Below are positions 56,718 through 64,000 of a DNA stretch of 64,000 nucleotides, one piece after another. The first letter of the stretch is position 1. Every line of letters starts with the position of its first letter. Both the position numbers and the translations under genes were made by a program. The stretch is from Nocardia jiangxiensis NBRC 101359 (GTDB lineage: Bacteria; Actinomycetota; Actinomycetes; Mycobacteriales; Mycobacteriaceae). The notes under the pieces are model-generated. The model did no database searches and was not told the DNA's origin. It worked only from the letters and a program-made list of their open reading frames with translations. The stretch is from contig NZ_BAGB01000040.1 of the NCBI RefSeq assembly GCF_000308615.1, forward strand, positions 124,001 to 188,000, given 5' to 3'.

Positions 56718-58298
56718 CTATCGGGCCAGGATGCGGGTGAGCATTCGATGCAGCAGGTGCGCGGGGGCGGGTGGGGCGGTGGGGATGCGGGCGGCGATGA
56801 TCTGGTCGGGGCGGACCAGCAGTGCGCCGTCGGGTTCGATGCCCACGGTGTCGGCCCAGGGGCGGATATCGTTGTCGGACAGCGGGATCACGTGTGCGTC
56901 GATTCGGATGCCCAAGCGGTCCGCTACGTCGGAGGCTGCGGCGATCCAGCGGTGGTTACCGGCGATGACGGTGCAGTGTGTGCCGATCAGGTCCAGGGTG
57001 GATGCGCCGCCGGGCAGGCGGTGGTGCGGTAGGCGCGAGCCGGGGGTGCCGTCCAGGTCGGCGAACACGTCCTCGGTGGAGGGCAGATCCGGCTGCGGGT
57101 CGATGACCGCCGCGGAGTCGTAGCGGTAGCCCAGGTGCACCACGGGTGCGTGCAGTGCGCCCGCGGCCGCACGGCGTTCGGCGGCGTGCGCGTCCCAGTG
57201 CAGCGTCGGGTCGGCCAGGCGAATCATGGCCTGCGCCAACGTCATTTCCGCGACGGGGCGACGCTCGGTCTCGTAGGTGTCCAACAGCGCGGGCCCCGCG
57301 TCACCGCGCAGCACCGCGGCCAGTTTCCAGGCCAGATTGTGCGCATCGGCCATACCGGTGTTCAGGCCGAACGCTCCGATCGGTGGCACAGTATGTGCGG
57401 CATCGCCGACCAGGAACACTCGTTCGAGCCCGAATCGGTCGGCGAGAGTGCCTCGCGGCCGCCACGGCAGCACGCTGACGATCTCGACCGGTAGGGCCGA
57501 ATCGCCCACTGCGGCGCGGATCAGCTCACGACAACGCTCGTCGGTGAAATGCTCTGTCACAGAGGATATGTCGCCGGAACGAGTATGGAAGATCCATTCC
57601 TGCTCCCCGTCGACGGTCACCAGCAGTCCGGGTGCGTCGGGATTGGTGATGGTGCAGTTCACGAAATGGCGGCCACCGGTGTACGCGGTCAGATCTGCGC
57701 GGAACAGGATGCTCACGGTCGGCTCGCCCAGCGCTCCGGGCCCGCTCACTCCTATACCGAGGTGTTCGCGCACCGTACTGCGCACCCCGTCGGCGGCGAT
57801 CAGATAGTCCGCAGCGAGGGTTTCGCCGGTGTCGAGAGTGACCGTCACTCCCCCGGATTCGATCGCACACTCGCGCACCCGCGCCGAGAACCGCACGCGC
57901 GCACCGCCTTCGCGCGCTGCGGGCAGCAGCACCGAGTCCAGGCGATGCTGCGGGCAGACCCCGCGCACCCGCGCCGGACCGGGATCGGCCTGGCCCCAGG
58001 CATTTCCGACGATCGCCCCGGGTGCGGCCGCGGACAGATTCGCCGAGGCCAGGGTGTGCATCGACATCTTCACCGCCCCGCCTGCGGACATGTCCACCGC
58101 GACATTGTCGACCGCCCGATCGAGTCCGGCCTGGCGCAGGAATTCCATCGTGCGCGGTCCGAGGCCGGTCGCCCGGGGATGCACCGACACCCCGGGTTGT
58201 TGTTCGAGCACCAGCGGCGTCACACCGTGCCGGGTCAGGAATACCGCAGCGGCCAACCCGACGCTGCCGCCGCCCACGATGAGCACTCGATCGGACAT
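56718..58298 (-). CDS. FAD-dependent aromatic monooxygenase (PheA/TfdB-like)
   Basis: 526 residues. The FAD motif is I-V-G-G-G-S-V-G-L-A-A-A, the D-G motif is I-A-A-D-G-V-R-S-T-V-R and the G-D motif is V-F-L-V-G-D-A-A-H-T-V-P-P, followed by G-L-N-T-G-M-A-D-A-H-N-L. A 130-residue thioredoxin-like C-terminal domain follows, as in phenol hydroxylase-type flavoproteins. It hydroxylates an aromatic or polyketide-like substrate with NAD(P)H and oxygen. It is divergent from a TetR gene through a clear operator region. The start ATG at 58298 follows AAGGGGTGGTC. Confidence 0.87.
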   Translation of the reverse strand: MSDRVLIVGGGSVGLAAAVFLTRHGVTPLVLEQQPGVSVHPRATGLGPRTMEFLRQAGLDRAVDNVAVDMSAGGAVKMSMHTLASANLSAAAPGAIVGNAWGQADPGPARVRGVCPQHRLDSVLLPAAREGGARVRFSARVRECAIESGGVTVTLDTGETLAADYLIAADGVRSTVREHLGIGVSGPGALGEPTVSILFRADLTAYTGGRHFVNCTITNPDAPGLLVTVDGEQEWIFHTRSGDISSVTEHFTDERCRELIRAAVGDSALPVEIVSVLPWRPRGTLADRFGLERVFLVGDAAHTVPPIGAFGLNTGMADAHNLAWKLAAVLRGDAGPALLDTYETERRPVAEMTLAQAMIRLADPTLHWDAHAAERRAAAGALHAPVVHLGYRYDSAAVIDPQPDLPSTEDVFADLDGTPGSRLPHHRLPGGASTLDLIGTHCTVIAGNHRWIAAASDVADRLGIRIDAHVIPLSDNDIRPWADTVGIEPDGALLVRPDQIIAARIPTAPPAPAHLLHRMLTRILAR

Positions 58299-58307
58299 GA
58301 CCACCCC

Positions 58308-58350
58308 TTACGGATACACTGTTCGCTTATGGATACACTGTAGCCATAAG
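58308..58350. promoter_or_regulatory. Tandem TetR operators between the monooxygenase and the TetR gene
   Basis: TTACGGATACACTGT (58308-58322) and TTATGGATACACTGT (58327-58341) are direct repeats with a 19-base period. The second is also part of a 25-bp dyad (58326-58350) with arms CTTATGG...CCATAAG and inner TACA-C-TGTA. Confidence 0.7.
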
Positions 58351-58393
58351 AGTGGCGGCGGTGCCACCCACCAGTGGCGAGGAGGAGTTTTCG

Positions 58394-59104
58394 ATGTCCG
58401 AGGACGAGCCGATCCTGGTGTGGATGCGCGAACCCCGCGCCCCGCGACGGCAGGGTCCCGACATCGACCGGATCGTCACCGCGGCAATCGCCATCGCCGA
58501 CGCCGACGGACTCGAGGCGGTGTCGATGCGGCGCGTGGCCGCGGACCTGGGTTCGGGCACCGCCTCGCTGTATCGCTCGCTGGCCGGCCGCGACGACCTG
58601 ATCGATCTGATGATCGACCGCGTGCGCGGCGAACGCGACCTGCCCGAGCGAACCGGGCACTGGCGCGCGGACCTGACCGCACTGGCACACCACCTGCGCG
58701 CAACCCTGCTACGGCATCCGTGGCTGGGCCCGCAGATCGCCGGACGTCCGGCGCTGGGCCCGAATTCGTTGCTCGAACAGGAATTCGCCCTCGCCGCGGC
58801 CGCCGAACTCACCCCCGACATCGCCCGCGTCACCTACATCGTCGACGCGGTGGGCGCGTACATCTTCGGCGCGACCACCCGCCAGCTCGCCGAGCAGCGC
58901 GCACACCGCCACACGGGCCTGACCGAGGATCAATGGCGGCACGCCGTCGCCCCCTACATCCGCACGATCCTCGCCGCAGGCGAGCATCCCCACCTGTCCC
59001 GCCGCATCCACCAGGACACCGACCCCACCCCCGAGGACACCTTCACCTTCGGCCTGACCGCCCTGCTGGACGGCATCGCCCACGCCGGGCGCTACGAGCC
59101 CTGA
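58394..59104 (+). CDS. TetR-family regulator (TetR_C class)
   Basis: 236 residues. The HTH spans about 25-70 (D-R-I-V-T-A-A-I-A-I-A-D-A-D-G-L-E-A-V-S-M-R-R-V, then G-S-G-T-A-S-L-Y-R). The C-terminal part has the tetracycline-repressor-class pattern with a T-F-T-F-G-L-T-A-L-L-D-G-I end. The ATG follows GAGGAGTTTTCG. It is divergent from the FAD monooxygenase and is its likely repressor. Confidence 0.9.
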   Translation: MSEDEPILVWMREPRAPRRQGPDIDRIVTAAIAIADADGLEAVSMRRVAADLGSGTASLYRSLAGRDDLIDLMIDRVRGERDLPERTGHWRADLTALAHHLRATLLRHPWLGPQIAGRPALGPNSLLEQEFALAAAAELTPDIARVTYIVDAVGAYIFGATTRQLAEQRAHRHTGLTEDQWRHAVAPYIRTILAAGEHPHLSRRIHQDTDPTPEDTFTFGLTALLDGIAHAGRYEP

Positions 59105-59225
59105 TCGAACAGGACTGTTTCCACCGTCGATTACTCCGGTGTCGTTGCCGCACAGGGTGTCACAACACGTCGGGTCGACCGCACCACCGCGCACGACCAT
59201 CGGTCTCGCGCGCCAGCGACGCGGT

Positions 59226-59846
59226 TCACCCGGTGACCGGATGTACCTGCAGCTCACAGCCGTTGATGCCGACGTTCACGGTCCGGGTGTCGGTGGTGTT
59301 GGGCGGGGTGACCAGCAGGGTCGAGTACATGGTGCACTCACCGCCGTCGGGTCCCATGGCGGTGGCCTCCACGATCGCGTGCGCGGGGTTGTCGGACCGC
59401 ACGGTCACCAGGGTGCCCGCGCCCGGACCGCCCATATATCCGGTCGGTGTGCGCGCGGCGTGGACGACCGGTCCGCCCGCACCGGTGTCCACCCCCGGAT
59501 AACCCTGCAGCGTGCACGGCGCGGCGCCCGCAGCCAACGCGAAGGTCAGTTGCACACCGCGATGCATCATCGCCGCACCCAATGCCTTGCCGCTGAGGAC
59601 CAACTGGCTGCCCGCGCACGGCGCGATCGCCGCCGAGGTCGCCGAATTCCGCACCGTCCTACCGGGGCCGGGCGCGGCAGAGGGATTCCCGGACGGCACC
59701 CCCGCGCTGGTCACCGCACTCGCGCTCGTCCCGCTGTCCGCCGTGCCGGTCGCCGCTGTCCCGGTCGAAGTGGATGAACATCCCGCCACTCCGCCGACCA
59801 CGCCACAGAACAGCACCGCCGTGAAAACCCTTGTCCTGGTCACCAT
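59226..59846 (-). CDS. DUF4232-type lipoprotein
   Basis: 206 residues. The signal peptide ends in V20-A-G-C23, a good lipobox, followed by a Ser/Thr/Ala/Gly linker of about 40 residues. The outer domain has the DUF4232 pattern (L-T-F-A-L, C-T-L-Q-G-Y-P-G-V, a G-G-P-V-V strand and a C-terminal C-E-L-Q-V-H-P) with paired cysteines. It is exposed on the outer face of the membrane. Function unknown. GGAGGA precedes the ATG, and it overlaps the end of the upstream gene by seven bases. Confidence 0.82.
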   Translation of the reverse strand: MVTRTRVFTAVLFCGVVGGVAGCSSTSTGTAATGTADSGTSASAVTSAGVPSGNPSAAPGPGRTVRNSATSAAIAPCAGSQLVLSGKALGAAMMHRGVQLTFALAAGAAPCTLQGYPGVDTGAGGPVVHAARTPTGYMGGPGAGTLVTVRSDNPAHAIVEATAMGPDGGECTMYSTLLVTPPNTTDTRTVNVGINGCELQVHPVTG

Positions 59847-60424
59847 CTGCTATTCCTCCCGTCCATCGCGGTCGCCTCGAGCAGCACCCCGTGGGTCTCG
59901 CGCCCTTGCGGTGTGCGCCACGGGCCGCGCACCGACCCGCACCGGCCGTGCGGATCACCGTCCCCGGGAATCCGGACGACGCGCAGGGCGATCGGCGCAT
60001 CGACAGCGGCACAGGTGATATCGATATCCGGGTCCGGGGTGTTATCCCGCTGCTGATCCTGCGCTTCGGCTCGCCCGGTCAGCAGTGCCAGCGCCTGAGC
60101 GACGAAAACCGGATCACCCGGGCCGTCGTACACCCACCGTCGTCCCAGTACACCGTGTTCGAGAGTGCCGATCAACGCGTCGTGCGCATCGGGCAGTGGC
60201 GCGCCGCGGTAGGTCATCGGGACGTGGTACGTGTGCGCGGTGACCGTGTCGGTCACCAGATAGCATTCGATGCCCACCTGGCCGGCGGGATCGTCGAGGC
60301 GGAATCCGCCGACCGCGACCAGCTCGGGTGTTCGCGTGCCATGGAACCAGTCCTGCGCGGGCAACCACGTTCGCAAGAGTTCCAGTTTGGTCGGAATCAG
60401 CGAGGTGTGGTGGATGACGGCCAT
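59840..60424 (-). CDS. Maltokinase N-terminal-cap-like (Mak_N_cap) protein
   Basis: 194 residues. It starts M-A-V-I-H-H-T-S-L-I-P-T-K-L-E-L-L, then V-G-G-F-R-L-D-D-P, V-P-M-T-Y-R-G-A-P-L and L-E-H-G-V-L-G-R-R-W-V-Y-D-G. From memory this matches the cap domain that precedes the kinase domain in mycobacterial maltokinase and also occurs alone as small proteins in actinomycetes. No kinase domain follows. It may be a free-standing regulator or scaffold. Its end overlaps the lipoprotein start, suggesting co-expression. Confidence 0.75.
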   Translation of the reverse strand: MAVIHHTSLIPTKLELLRTWLPAQDWFHGTRTPELVAVGGFRLDDPAGQVGIECYLVTDTVTAHTYHVPMTYRGAPLPDAHDALIGTLEHGVLGRRWVYDGPGDPVFVAQALALLTGRAEAQDQQRDNTPDPDIDITCAAVDAPIALRVVRIPGDGDPHGRCGSVRGPWRTPQGRETHGVLLEATAMDGRNSRW

Positions 60425-60482
60425 GTTCCGACGGTACGTCGTGCACCTGAATGCATCGGCGCGGCAATGCCACAGGGTGTGC

Positions 60483-61085
60483 TCAGGAGTGCGAGCGCAG
60501 CAGGCCCTGCACGCCGACGTGTTCGGGGGTGGATTCCGGCCGGGCGATGCGGGTGGCGATGCGGATCTCGCTGATTCCCAACAGGATCAGACACACCCCG
60601 GCCAGGACCGCCAGCGCGTCGAGGGTGTCGATGGGCCAGATGACCACCGCGAGACCGGCCACCAGGGTGAGCAGTCCGGCGATCTCCTGGCGGCCGGCGC
60701 CGGGCAGTTGGTCGGACCAGACCGCGACGGTCGCCTGGACGACGCCGCGGATCACCCAGCCCAGCCCGACCCACAGCGCGACCAGCGATACCCAGTCGCC
60801 GCTGCGCATGCACCACATCGCCAGCAGCACCGAAACCAGCGCGGTGCCGAACTCCAGGATCTTGAGTCCGGTGCGGATGCGGCCGCGGAACGCCAGCACC
60901 ATCTGCCAGGCCGCGGTCAACAGCATGGCAACGCCGAACAGTAGCTCGGACATCGAGACCGATCTGCCCGGCCACACCATCATCACCACCCCCAGCACCA
61001 CCGATGTACAGCCGATCGCCAACGCCGCCTGCCAGGCTTCGCCGATGTACACATCGGTGCGCCCGGCCACTCTGAAGGTGGGCAT
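60483..61085 (-). CDS. HdeD-like (DUF308) membrane protein
   Basis: 200 residues and six hydrophobic segments in three pairs, the DUF308/HdeD pattern: each pair ends in G-x-x-x-x-x-W-P-x-x-S/T (M-M-V-W-P-G-R-S and A-V-V-I-W-P-I-D-T). HdeD is linked to acid stress in enterobacteria; the actinobacterial members are uncharacterised. It is alone in its transcription unit, divergent from the P450. Confidence 0.86.
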   Translation of the reverse strand: MPTFRVAGRTDVYIGEAWQAALAIGCTSVVLGVVMMVWPGRSVSMSELLFGVAMLLTAAWQMVLAFRGRIRTGLKILEFGTALVSVLLAMWCMRSGDWVSLVALWVGLGWVIRGVVQATVAVWSDQLPGAGRQEIAGLLTLVAGLAVVIWPIDTLDALAVLAGVCLILLGISEIRIATRIARPESTPEHVGVQGLLRSHS

Positions 61086-61342
61086 GGCGTCATGATATGA
61101 GCAACAACCTTGTGTTGCCTAATATTTGCGTCATCATCGTCCGAGATGTCGGCATTGCGATAGATATCAGGAAAATCGCGATGGCATTACAGTCGCCACA
61201 CGATTGCTCGTATCGACTGCGGTACGCCACGCATCGACGAGGCCGATCCGCGACGACGGTCCGGACCCGCGGGCCGTACCGTGGTATTCGACCCGCGTCG
61301 GTCGTTTCCGGGCACGGGCATCCCGGAGGAAGGCATGAGCTG

Positions 61343-62707
61343 GTGAGCACCGCATATCCCCCCGGCCCGCGGCTGCCGCGGCTACTGCAGACCCTGATGT
61401 ACGCCACCGCGCGCCCGCGGCTGCTGACCACGATGTCCGCCCGCTACGGCGACGTGTTCAGCCTGCGTCTGCTGCCGCCGTACGCCGAGCATCTGGTGGT
61501 GTTCTCCCGGCCCGAGCACATCCGGGAGGTGTACGCCGGTGATCCGGCCGATATGCATGCTGGAGAAGGCAATCGGGTGCTGGGCGCGGTGATGGGTGAG
61601 CATTCGGTGCTGCTGACCGACGAGGCCGAGCACGCGCGGGCGCGCCGACTGCTGATGCCCGCCTTCGCCGCGTCGGCGTTGCGCGGCTATCGCGGGCTCG
61701 TCGAGCAGATCACCGCCGACCACGTCGAATCCTGGCCCCCGGGCACTGCGCTGCACACCCTGGACCGGATGAACGACCTCACCCTCGAGGTGATCATGCG
61801 GGTGGTGTTCGGGGTGAGCGATCCGCGGCGGCGTGAGCTGCTCGCACCCCGCTTGCGGCGCATCGTGAACATCAACCCGATCATGCTGTTCGGCGGAATC
61901 TGGCCGCGCCTGCAGACACTCGGCCCGTGGCAGCGGATGCGCGAGAACCAGGATGCGTTGAGCGCATTGCTGTACGAGGAGATCGCGCGCCGTCGCGCCG
62001 CACCGGATTCCGATGGCGCGGATGTGCTTTCGCGACTGCTGGCCGTGGGATCCGGCGAGGATGCCACGGATGTCCCGCTCTCGGACGCGGAGTTGCGCGA
62101 TCAGCTCGTGACGTTGCTGCTGGCCGGGCACGAGACCACCGCCTCGGCGCTGTCGTGGGCGTTCCACGAGCTGGCCGCGGACCCGACCGTTCAGGATCGC
62201 GCACACCGTGCTGCCCTCGAAGGCGACGAGAAATATCTCGAGGCGGTCCTGAAGGAGTCGATGCGCCGCCGCACGGTGATCGGCGGCGCGGGCCGAAAAC
62301 TGACCCGCGAGATGACGATCGGCGGCTGGCGGCTGCCGGGCGGCACAGTGGTGTCGACCTCGATCCTGCTGGCACACCGCAATCCGGACCGTCACCCCGA
62401 CCCGGAACGCTTCTCTCCGGACCGTTTCCTGGACGGCAGCGTCGCCCCGAACACCTGGCTTCCGTTCGGCGGCGGCGTGCGCCGCTGTATCGGAGCGGGC
62501 TTCTCACTGATGGAAGGCACGGTGGTACTGCGCGAGGTGCTCTCCCGCTACGCCCTGTCCCTCCCGCCGGGAGTGCACGATGAGCGCGTCCGCATCCGCA
62601 ACATCACCCACGTCCCCGCAGGCGGAGCGCAGGTGGTGCTGACCGCTCGTCCCCGCGACGACGCCCCATCCGATCCGGTACGCGAGGTCTCCCCGACCCA
62701 CACCTGA
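61343..62707 (+). CDS. Cytochrome P450
   Basis: 454 residues. The oxygen-binding I-helix motif is A-G-H-E-T-T, the K-helix is E-S-M-R (ExxR), and the heme loop is F-G-G-G-V-R-R-C-I-G-A-G with the cysteine ligand. It is soluble, with no membrane anchor, and probably uses a ferredoxin that is not encoded nearby. Substrate unknown. The GTG at 61343 overlaps the stop of a three-codon ORF (ATG-AGC-TGG-TGA at 61335), and the GGAGGAAGG ribosome site serves that ORF at normal spacing. Confidence 0.92.
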   Translation: MSTAYPPGPRLPRLLQTLMYATARPRLLTTMSARYGDVFSLRLLPPYAEHLVVFSRPEHIREVYAGDPADMHAGEGNRVLGAVMGEHSVLLTDEAEHARARRLLMPAFAASALRGYRGLVEQITADHVESWPPGTALHTLDRMNDLTLEVIMRVVFGVSDPRRRELLAPRLRRIVNINPIMLFGGIWPRLQTLGPWQRMRENQDALSALLYEEIARRRAAPDSDGADVLSRLLAVGSGEDATDVPLSDAELRDQLVTLLLAGHETTASALSWAFHELAADPTVQDRAHRAALEGDEKYLEAVLKESMRRRTVIGGAGRKLTREMTIGGWRLPGGTVVSTSILLAHRNPDRHPDPERFSPDRFLDGSVAPNTWLPFGGGVRRCIGAGFSLMEGTVVLREVLSRYALSLPPGVHDERVRIRNITHVPAGGAQVVLTARPRDDAPSDPVREVSPTHT

Positions 62708-63019
62708 CCCGGCGACCGCACACCATGCGTCTTCGCATCGGGTGCACCGATGCACCGACCGCATCCGGAACCCATTGCGGTGTCCCCGATCCCGACACCG
62801 CTGATACTGGCCGACAGGGTTTCGCCCACGCTCTCGGGCCGTACCCGGCGACGCACCAACCCAGCGTCGAGGTCATGCCGAGCCCGAACCGTAGCAGCGG
62901 CAGCGCGGACCCGGGTGAGTCGCACCACCTCGCCGCAGGTAGCTGCCGGACGGATGTCGCCATGGAAATCGTTGCTCGCCAGCGGATCTCGGAGAAGTGA
63001 CAGCGGGGCACGCACTGGC
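62708..63019. other. Gap between convergent P450 and monooxygenase genes, with small dyads
   Basis: No convincing gene on either strand. Two perfect dyads follow the P450 stop: ATGCG-TCTT-CGCAT (62725-62738) and GGTGCA-CCGA-TGCACC (62741-62756). Either could be a weak transcription terminator. Confidence 0.4.
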
Positions 63020-64000
63020 TCAGGCGGTTCGGCCGGCTCCGGTGAGCAGGTCCAGGAGGCTGTCCGGGGTGTTCTCTCCGAAGCAGCGCTGGAAGTCGGC
63101 GGCGGCCTCGAGCGCTTCCGCGGCGCTGCGGGTGAACAGGGCCTGCTCGTATGCACCGAGTGCGGTTTCGCGATCCTCGGGGTGCTCGGCGAGTGCGCGC
63201 CCGAGTTCGGCGGCGTCGAACAGGGCCAGGTTGGCGCCCTCGCCGTTGGGCGGGGACAGGTGCGCGGCGTCGCCGAGCAGGGTTACTCCCGCGACTCGTT
63301 GCCAGCGGTGCTCGATCGGCAGCGCGAACAGCGGGCGCAGTGCCGGTGTGGTGTCGCTGTCGGTGATCAGTGCGGTGAGTTCGGGTGCCCAGCCGTGGAA
63401 TTCGCGCGCGATCCGCTCGGTCGCGGCGGCGGGATCAGGGAGGTCGATCTCGGCGAACCATTCCTGCGGCGCGGCCAATGCGACGTAGGCGTGCAGGGTT
63501 CCGCCGCTCTCGCGGTGCGCCTGAATGGACTTTCCGGGCACGGGGGCCAAGAGCGCTCCGTCGCCGACGGCCTTCGCCGCGGCCGGGTGCCGGGTGTCGG
63601 CGTCGAACAGGTAGGTCTCGACGAAGGTGGTGCCGACGTATTCGGGGGTGGCCTCGGACAGCAGCGACCGCACCCGCGACCAGGCCCCGTCCGCGCCGAC
63701 GAGCAGACCGGTCCGGACGGTCGAGCCGTCGGCGAAACTCACCTCGTGACGGCCAGGCTCCACCGCGCGCACGCCGGTGACGTTGTGTCCCCACCGCACG
63801 GTGCCCTCGGGTAGCGAATCCAGCAGGAGCCGGCGCAGGTCGCCGCGCTGCACCTCGGGTCGGGTGCCGGTGCCGTCGTCGGGTTCGTCGAGCAGCACGG
63901 TGCCGTCCGGGGCCAGCACCCGCGTCGCCTCGCGTCCTTCCAGGACGAGGTCGCGGAACTGTTCGAGCAGTCCGGCCGCGGCGAGCGCGGGCTGGCCGTT
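63020..64000 (-). CDS. TetX-like FAD-dependent monooxygenase (N-terminus beyond window)
   Basis: At least 326 residues; the frame continues past the right edge (first visible residues N-G-Q-P-A-L-A-A-A-G). Seen are Q-R-G-D-L-R-R-L-L-L, the D-G motif G-A-D-G-A-W-S-R-V-R and the G-D motif L-L-G-D-A-A-H-L-S-P-P-N-G-E-G-A-N-L-A-L. This is the group that includes TetX-type flavin hydroxylases of antibiotics, but most members act on other aromatic compounds. The FAD-binding N-terminal motif lies outside the window. Confidence 0.83.
   Translation of the reverse strand, partial: NGQPALAAAGLLEQFRDLVLEGREATRVLAPDGTVLLDEPDDGTGTRPEVQRGDLRRLLLDSLPEGTVRWGHNVTGVRAVEPGRHEVSFADGSTVRTGLLVGADGAWSRVRSLLSEATPEYVGTTFVETYLFDADTRHPAAAKAVGDGALLAPVPGKSIQAHRESGGTLHAYVALAAPQEWFAEIDLPDPAAATERIAREFHGWAPELTALITDSDTTPALRPLFALPIEHRWQRVAGVTLLGDAAHLSPPNGEGANLALFDAAELGRALAEHPEDRETALGAYEQALFTRSAAEALEAAADFQRCFGENTPDSLLDLLTGAGRTA

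Overview
The window is high-GC actinobacterial DNA with GTG, TTG and possibly CTG starts, strong GGAGG ribosome sites and very short intergenic gaps. A HadA/HadC-type hydroxyacyl-ACP dehydratase fragment at the left edge, and an Rv3143-like response regulator just upstream of a 14-subunit nuo operon (as in mycobacteria), point to the mycolic-acid actinomycetes (Mycobacteriales). A Nocardia-like organism is the best guess. That assignment is inference; there is no rRNA or tRNA in the window to settle it.

Layout. 1-5.2 kb holds the dehydratase fragment, a divergent HxlR regulator / quinone-reductase-like pair, a scarred stretch where an RNA-ligase remnant runs in frame into a GlxA-type regulator next to a C-terminally altered XRE regulator, and a patatin-like lipase. 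5.3-9.9 kb holds a DUF1275 membrane protein and an unusual two-gene unit: a P-loop NTPase-like protein whose Walker A lysine is arginine, and a membrane-anchored periplasmic-binding-protein-like sensor with ten cysteines. 9.9-15.8 kb is a compact Calvin-cycle operon read leftward (cbbL-cbbS-cbbX-fbp-prk) with a divergent LysR regulator (cbbR). Rubisco is the red (form IC/ID) type and comes with its own activase. 15.9-22.2 kb holds an MFS exporter with a long beta-domain tail plus a MarR gene, an aldo/keto reductase behind a MerR-type promoter, a PASTA-like lipoprotein, a CBS-domain protein and the response regulator.

22.6-38.5 kb is the complete proton-translocating NADH dehydrogenase (complex I) operon, almost all genes overlapping by ATGA/GTGA. 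nuoH and nuoI are a single open frame, and two tiny ORFs bridge nuoHI-nuoJ and nuoL-nuoM. The second is a diverged tandem copy of the 3' end of nuoL. A CRP-like site lies upstream of nuoA.

38.5-64 kb is accessory: two alpha/beta hydrolases, a glyoxalase-fold protein, two tandem membrane/proline-rich proteins, a GFA-family protein, a decayed stretch (about 45.0-45.5 kb), a GT39-type glycosyltransferase, an erythromycin-esterase-like protein with a divergent TioE-type MerR regulator, a HEAT protein plus MerR-HEAT fusion operon, an ECF41-type sigma factor divergent from an FAD oxidoreductase and an NAD(P)-binding protein, a TetR/aromatic-decarboxylase-like/SDR group, an FAD monooxygenase with a divergent TetR regulator and clear operators, a lipoprotein, a Mak_N_cap-like protein, an HdeD-like membrane protein, a cytochrome P450 and a partial TetX-like monooxygenase.

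How the genes fit together: the cbb operon suggests a capacity for CO2 fixation, which complex I could supply with redox balance, but hydrogenase, CO dehydrogenase or carboxysome genes are not visible here. The most unusual items are the NuoH-NuoI fusion, the duplicated nuoL tail, the NTPase/sensor pair and the HEAT/MerR-HEAT operon.
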